Origin: Todiramphus chloris collaris
Lineage: Eukaryota > Chordata > Aves > Coraciiformes > Alcedinidae
DNA: 64,000 nucleotides
Assembly: GCA_025345505.1 (NCBI GenBank)
Contig: JANVCC010000022.1
Span: 27,446,375-27,510,374, forward strand
Reading direction: 5' to 3'
Each line of letters begins with the position of its first letter. The stretch's first letter is position 1. The notes under the pieces are model-generated. The model did not search any database and had not been told where the DNA came from. It saw only the letters and a program-made list of their open reading frames with translations. Of this stretch, positions 59,301 to 64,000 are shown in pieces. A program made the translations under genes and the position numbers.

Positions 59301-62300
59301 CAGATGAAAGACCCAGCATTAGAGAGGTGGATACTATTTCTCACCTGACAGAAAAGCATGTAGGTACCAGCAACAAACACAGACTAGGAGCCTACAAACA
59401 AATCAGGTGAGCAAACAACCCAATGCTTGTATCCCCTGCCTGTTTCCCATGTATGGAAAGTCTTACTTGTAAATATCTCATAACCTGACAGAAAACTGGT
59501 AGAGGGTGCTGATTTGCGGAGTCCTGATACTCAGGGCACACTGCTCACATCCGTGTTCCCTACAGTTCCTGCTGGGACATACCATAAGAGATGAATTTCA
59601 CACCATTCACTGTCACAGAGTAAAGTGGCAGCTTCTTATTTGATGTATAAATTATCCTCTTTCATTATATTGGATGCTTAAACACACTATCTGAAGATGC
59701 ATTCTTCTTTATAATAAGGTATAAGAGGTTTGACTATTTTTAATGCAGCATAAGAGCTTTTTTAGAGGATAAATCCCTTGCAGCATGCACTTGCCTGGAA
59801 ACAAGACAGAAAATATTTTTTCCATGTTAAGTTATCCAAAAGCAAGCCCCCAAAGGCTATGGACACAGATCCAATGTGTGGTTCCAGTCCACACACTGTG
59901 AGCAAAACACAGAGGCCAGAAATCTATTGCCTTAATGGACATGTCACAGCAGATGCAGCAGTCATATGGCTGTTGTTTACTCCGTACATTCTGGGGGAAT
60001 GACAGCCTCTGTGCTTTTTGTTTTCTGTCCTCCCCCGAAGTAAAGCCCTGACCCAAATTTTATCTTTAATTCATTTTGTTGTGCTGCTGAGATGCAGGAA
60101 GAATTTAGTGTCAGAGCTTTGTTCTTCTTGCCTTGATGATGCCTCTTACTTTAATGGAAGCATTATTTACATGAGTGGCCAAAAGTTGGTTCAATGGCAG
60201 GAGTTTATCAGCTGTTAGAGGTAAGGACTCAAGCTGATACTGTGTATTCCTCCTCTTGTGCTGCTGGTCCTTGCCTTGTTCCTGGGGATTTGGTGTCATT
60301 CCTCCTTGCCTTTTCTGCTCAATTTCTCACTGTTACTGTGAATGATGGGCCATATATGGAGGCTGTTATCTCCTCCTGCAGTTTAAGCAACATAGTGTCT
60401 AGGTTGAAATCACCATTAGGTGATTTTTTGAAGGCGTGTAATTTATATCGGACTAGAGGCAGAATATACAGTGCCCTGCTGTCTGCCCTCTCCCTCCTTG
60501 GGAGAACAGCTCCTGAACCAAAATGATTTCTGATTCACCCTCAAATACCAGAGTACCTGTTGAAAAGATGAAGTGGGTAATGCTGCAAAGAGACATCACC
60601 AGCCTCCTCAGTACATGTTGTTCCCATGAGTCTGATTTTTTTCCAAACCAAACTGGAATATACTTGGACAATTTCTAATGTGATTCTGTGATGTCCCTTA
60701 TAGCTGTCTGTGATTTCACCCTTGTCATCTCCTAGTGCTGGAAGCTCCTACTGATGATCACAGCTACACAACAAATCCTGCCTGTCAAATGCAGGTCCAG
60801 AAGATCATCTTGCTGTGATGATACCAAATGTCTATGATGCCTTGTCTTTAGGATTAGAAGGTACTGATTTTCTTGTACACTGTTTCCCATCGTTAAACAG
60901 TAAGTAAAACAGCAACAGACATCTGTCCATCCATCCCTGCATCCATCACCTCAGCACTCTTTAACATCTAGCTGATGACTACCAGCCCATAAACCTGCCT
61001 AAATTTGGAGAAGGTACTTTTAAGATATTTTGGTTTTGAACAAACCCCATAAACCATATCCCTTTGATCTTGTAGGCAGTCATGATGACAATGGGTCTGT
61101 ACTTGTCTTTGGGTGAAATCCAAGGTGTAGGGTGTTAATCCATAGGAGTCTGTTCCATACCCTGCCTGACTTGTTGTTTTGGAAGAATTTCTGAAGGGGT
61201 GTTTAAATGTCCTTCAGAATCTCTTAGAGAAACCCAGGAGATGTTTGTGGAGGATGTTAAATAACATACTTTAGCAGTACTACTGTGTTGGCAGGTTACA
61301 AATATTAGCCTTTTGTAGTTACTGCCTTCAAAGTGACAATAAAAAAAGCCAGATAGTTGCATCTATAAGTCATTTGCATTTTGTGTTATTTTTGTACAAT
61401 TATGTGTTTGAAGAGAGAATGCTTCTTACTACTTTTCTTTTTTTGCCCCCTTCCAAAGCTCCCTTAATTACTTTCAGTTCAGGTTGACTTACCATCTTAT
61501 TCTAGGTAATGAAAGTCAGATGGGAAATTGTGAAACTTAGTCTAAAGTCAATCAGTCTGTTAAGTTGAATACAAAATGTACTTGTGGTTCATTCAGTCCC
61601 GGTAAGGAAACAGAGATGTAGATGATTCCCGCTGAACACCCAGAGAAGAAATGAAAAAAGATCATTAAAGCAAATATCGACGCTGCAGATAAGAGGGGGA
61701 ATGAACACAATGTGTGCTCTGTCTCTGAAGTGCTTCTGTGTTACAAAAGCACAGGAAATAGTTCACAAGAATTTCAAAAGTTATTATCTTTTCTTTCCTG
61801 CCTCTCCTCCCCAAAAGCTCCACTAGCCCAGATTATGAATGATGGGGTGACACAAAGCAATGGTACTTCTATTGCAGTTTACATATTCATGTGGGTGAGA
61901 ATAAAGTGAAGTCCCGGGGAGTTAACCTTTCTGGAGCTGGGGAGCACTCTGGGAAAGGAAATTGTTGTGTCGAGGGGACTCAGAGCTCTGTCCCCTCTAG
62001 TTCAGAGGCTGGTGCAGAGCTGGGAAAGGCTGCAACATCGAGGGCTGATGCAAATAACCCATGTGCTCTTGTGCTTTCCGGCTCTCTTCCCTACCCAGAG
62101 GGCTCTAGTTGATTGATAGAGGTCTCAAGCAGAGGCTGGCAGCTGCAGCTGGACCTTGGGAGATCGGTGGGCTGTCCTCACCACCAGCATGTGCCTGCTT
62201 TTGGCACATAGGTTTCTTGGGTGTTTTTTTCTGTCTCACAGCTCCCTGATGAAGCAGTGTGGGCTAGTGAGACTGCAGATTCTGCCTGCTTGACTAGCTC

Positions 62301-64000
62301 TGTTTAGGTAAACAACTGTGTCCATGCCCTTCCTCAACATGGGACTCAGAAGGGACCTCTTTTAGTGCCATCATGCTTTTCCTTCTGTGTTTCACTTTCT
62401 TCAGCTATCAGTTGAGGGAAAGGTTTCCAAACTCCCCCAGGCAGGTACTTCTGGACCAGCTCATGCAGTGTGCCACAATGAGATTAACTAAGCACTGGCT
62501 CTTCTAATCTCCTTGAATTCTTAGCTGGGAAGATCTGTCTGAACAGAGAAATCCTCATTTTCAGTTCACATCCTGCATGTTAAATCTCCAGCAAAATTTC
62601 CAAGGTGGGATGACATATGTAAAGTATTGTAACTGCTAATTTCACTCTGGCTTGCAGGTGTTGGGTTTGTTTTTGTCTCATTGCCATTAATTGAAATGAA
62701 TTTTAATGACTTCATGTGGTGTAGATTGGAGGCAATTATAATTAATTCCATGTGTACATGCCAGATATATGTGTGTGAGAAATCTCTTGATCAAAGAATT
62801 GTTTCCTTGCAGGAACAAAAGCAGACAGTGCCAGCAGCTATGCAGCCCCAGCCTGTGCTATGCAGCTGGAATTACTCTGTGGCTGCAAAACCAGCTCCAG
62901 TTATTCCTAATCCCTGAGACTACAGGCAAGGTGTCTCACTGTGATATGCCTCAGTTCCCCCTTTCTGCAAGCATCTCAGTGCTAGGAATCTCCTTTCAAA
63001 AAGGTTTTTGAGGACACTTAACAAAACATGCAATGAGACCAAAACCAGACATGTAGGCAAAGTAACTAGAAATCACTCCAGGAAAGGGATGGCAGCTTAG
63101 CTCTACATTACTAGGACTTAGTGCTATCTGTGAGAGCTAAAGTATGGGGGAAAACTGCTCATCTCAACATCTCACAAAAAAAAGGGCTGCCTTTACAGTC
63201 CTGATCAGAACATCCTTTCCCCAAATGAAAAGGGAGGGAGTTGTCACTGTGTTAACTTTCCAGATTTCTCCTGTCCTTTTCCAGTGTTTGATTTTTCCCT
63301 TTCAGATGCAGGACTCTGTGCTAATGAAGATTAAAATGTCTGTCCATCTTTCCTTGGTGCAGGCACCGAACAAGTCAGTCTATGTCAATTTATCTCTGGC
63401 TTTCCTCAGCCTCTTGTACAGGCAGACCCATGGTCTTGCAGAGAAGAAGGTGAGTGGCTGGTGGAAGTGACCCATTTGTCTCAGTAGGCAGGTGTGTGAG
63501 AGGCTCCCAGATGGCTACAGTGCGCACACGTTCTTCTTTTAGGAGCTCAGAGTTAAACGGCCCTTTTAATAAGGACGAGACACATTTGCATAAGTGTCAG
63601 CCTTAATGGGAGTTTAAAATGGATAAAACAGCATAGGGATCACTCCCGTACAATTGGAGAGGCTGGCAAGATGACCTGAGAGGAGCAGTGCATGTCTTTC
63701 TGGCGTGGAGGGTAATGCCTGTGATCCTCCCCAGCACCTGCACAGGGTCCTGTCAGGAAACTTAATAAATTGTGCTCCATAAGAGACCACAGAAGAGCCC
63801 TAAGCTACACAGCCTAACATCAAAAACAGCCTCCAGCATGCATATTAAAAGAGATACTATGAAATATGGGGCTTAGACAATTTTCTAAAATAAAGCACCT
63901 CGGTGTGTTACTGGGAGGCAGTTGAGCCCTGGTGACTGATCACATGACGATCAGCAACTTGATGTTCTGCTCCAGCCTGATTTTAAGCCTGAGCTTTGAG
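43115..64000. other. Intergenic sequence, no gene recognised
   Basis: About 21 kb after the CR1 copy. No exon with protein similarity I recognise, no tRNA or rRNA, and no further transposon with clear family features. The longest frame (49500-50015, 171 codons) has ordinary non-coding composition. Present are short low-complexity tracts (T run near 54336-54352, A/AT tract at 56309-56345, CATC repeats near 60923-60948) and a 12-bp palindrome GCCCAATTGGGC at 45473-45484. Confidence 0.7.
56309..56345. repeat. A-run followed by (AT)n microsatellite
   Basis: A run of about 14 A followed by alternating AT, ending in TATAAAG. Low-complexity sequence in the intergenic region. Confidence 0.8.

Noticed and set aside
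60676-60692. TGTGATTCTGTGATG as a CR1 tail
   Set aside because: Isolated short match without any CR1 body upstream.
1-64000. CRISPR array, phage, operon or other prokaryotic system
   Set aside because: The window has spliced exons, vertebrate LINEs and no dense coding; nothing prokaryotic is present.

Overview
This window is vertebrate nuclear DNA, most likely from a bird or another sauropsid. Two things point that way. The only clear transposable elements are CR1-type LINEs ending in the ATTCTGTG-type tail, with no mammalian L1 or SINE. The single gene present encodes a protein very close to, but clearly diverged from, mammalian BIN1. The attribution to birds is inference.

Positions 1-31,800 hold the 3' half of BIN1 (amphiphysin 2, bridging integrator 1) on the + strand. 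Eleven coding exons lie at 910-985, 2988-3070, 5746-5790, 10643-10793, 14858-14986, 17861-17968, 19919-19942, 23507-23593, 24378-24488, 25888-25989 and 29424-29531. They correspond to exons 9-15 and 17-20 of the 20-exon human scheme. All have AG/GT borders and join in one frame (1,024 nt, ending at TGA 29529-29531). They encode the end of the BAR membrane-bending domain, the basic phosphoinositide-binding insert (the muscle exon 11), a Ser/Pro-rich linker, the neuronal clathrin/AP2-binding (CLAP) module (LLDLD box plus a 24-nt microexon carrying PWDLW), an Ala/Glu-rich and a conserved MYC-binding-domain segment, and the C-terminal SH3 domain. No counterpart of human exon 16 was found. Exons upstream of 910 lie outside the window. 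The 3' UTR probably runs to the AATAAA at 31,772.

Positions 31,800-64,000 look intergenic. No exon series or RNA gene was recognised on either strand. In mammals BIN1 is followed, at a distance, by GYPC, so a long gene-poor stretch here is expected. The main landmark is a 5'-truncated, frameshifted CR1 LINE at about 41,735-43,114. An older CR1 relic sits in the intron just before the first SH3 exon.

Every cassette from exon 13 to exon 19 is a multiple of three in phase 0, and the 45-nt exon 11 is also frame-neutral. One locus can therefore make muscle-type (membrane-tubulating, PI-exon) and brain-type (clathrin-adaptor) proteins by splicing alone. I see no previously undescribed system. The observations most worth a second look concern splicing signals at the two tissue-specific exons, the apparent lack of exon 16, and several inverted repeats.
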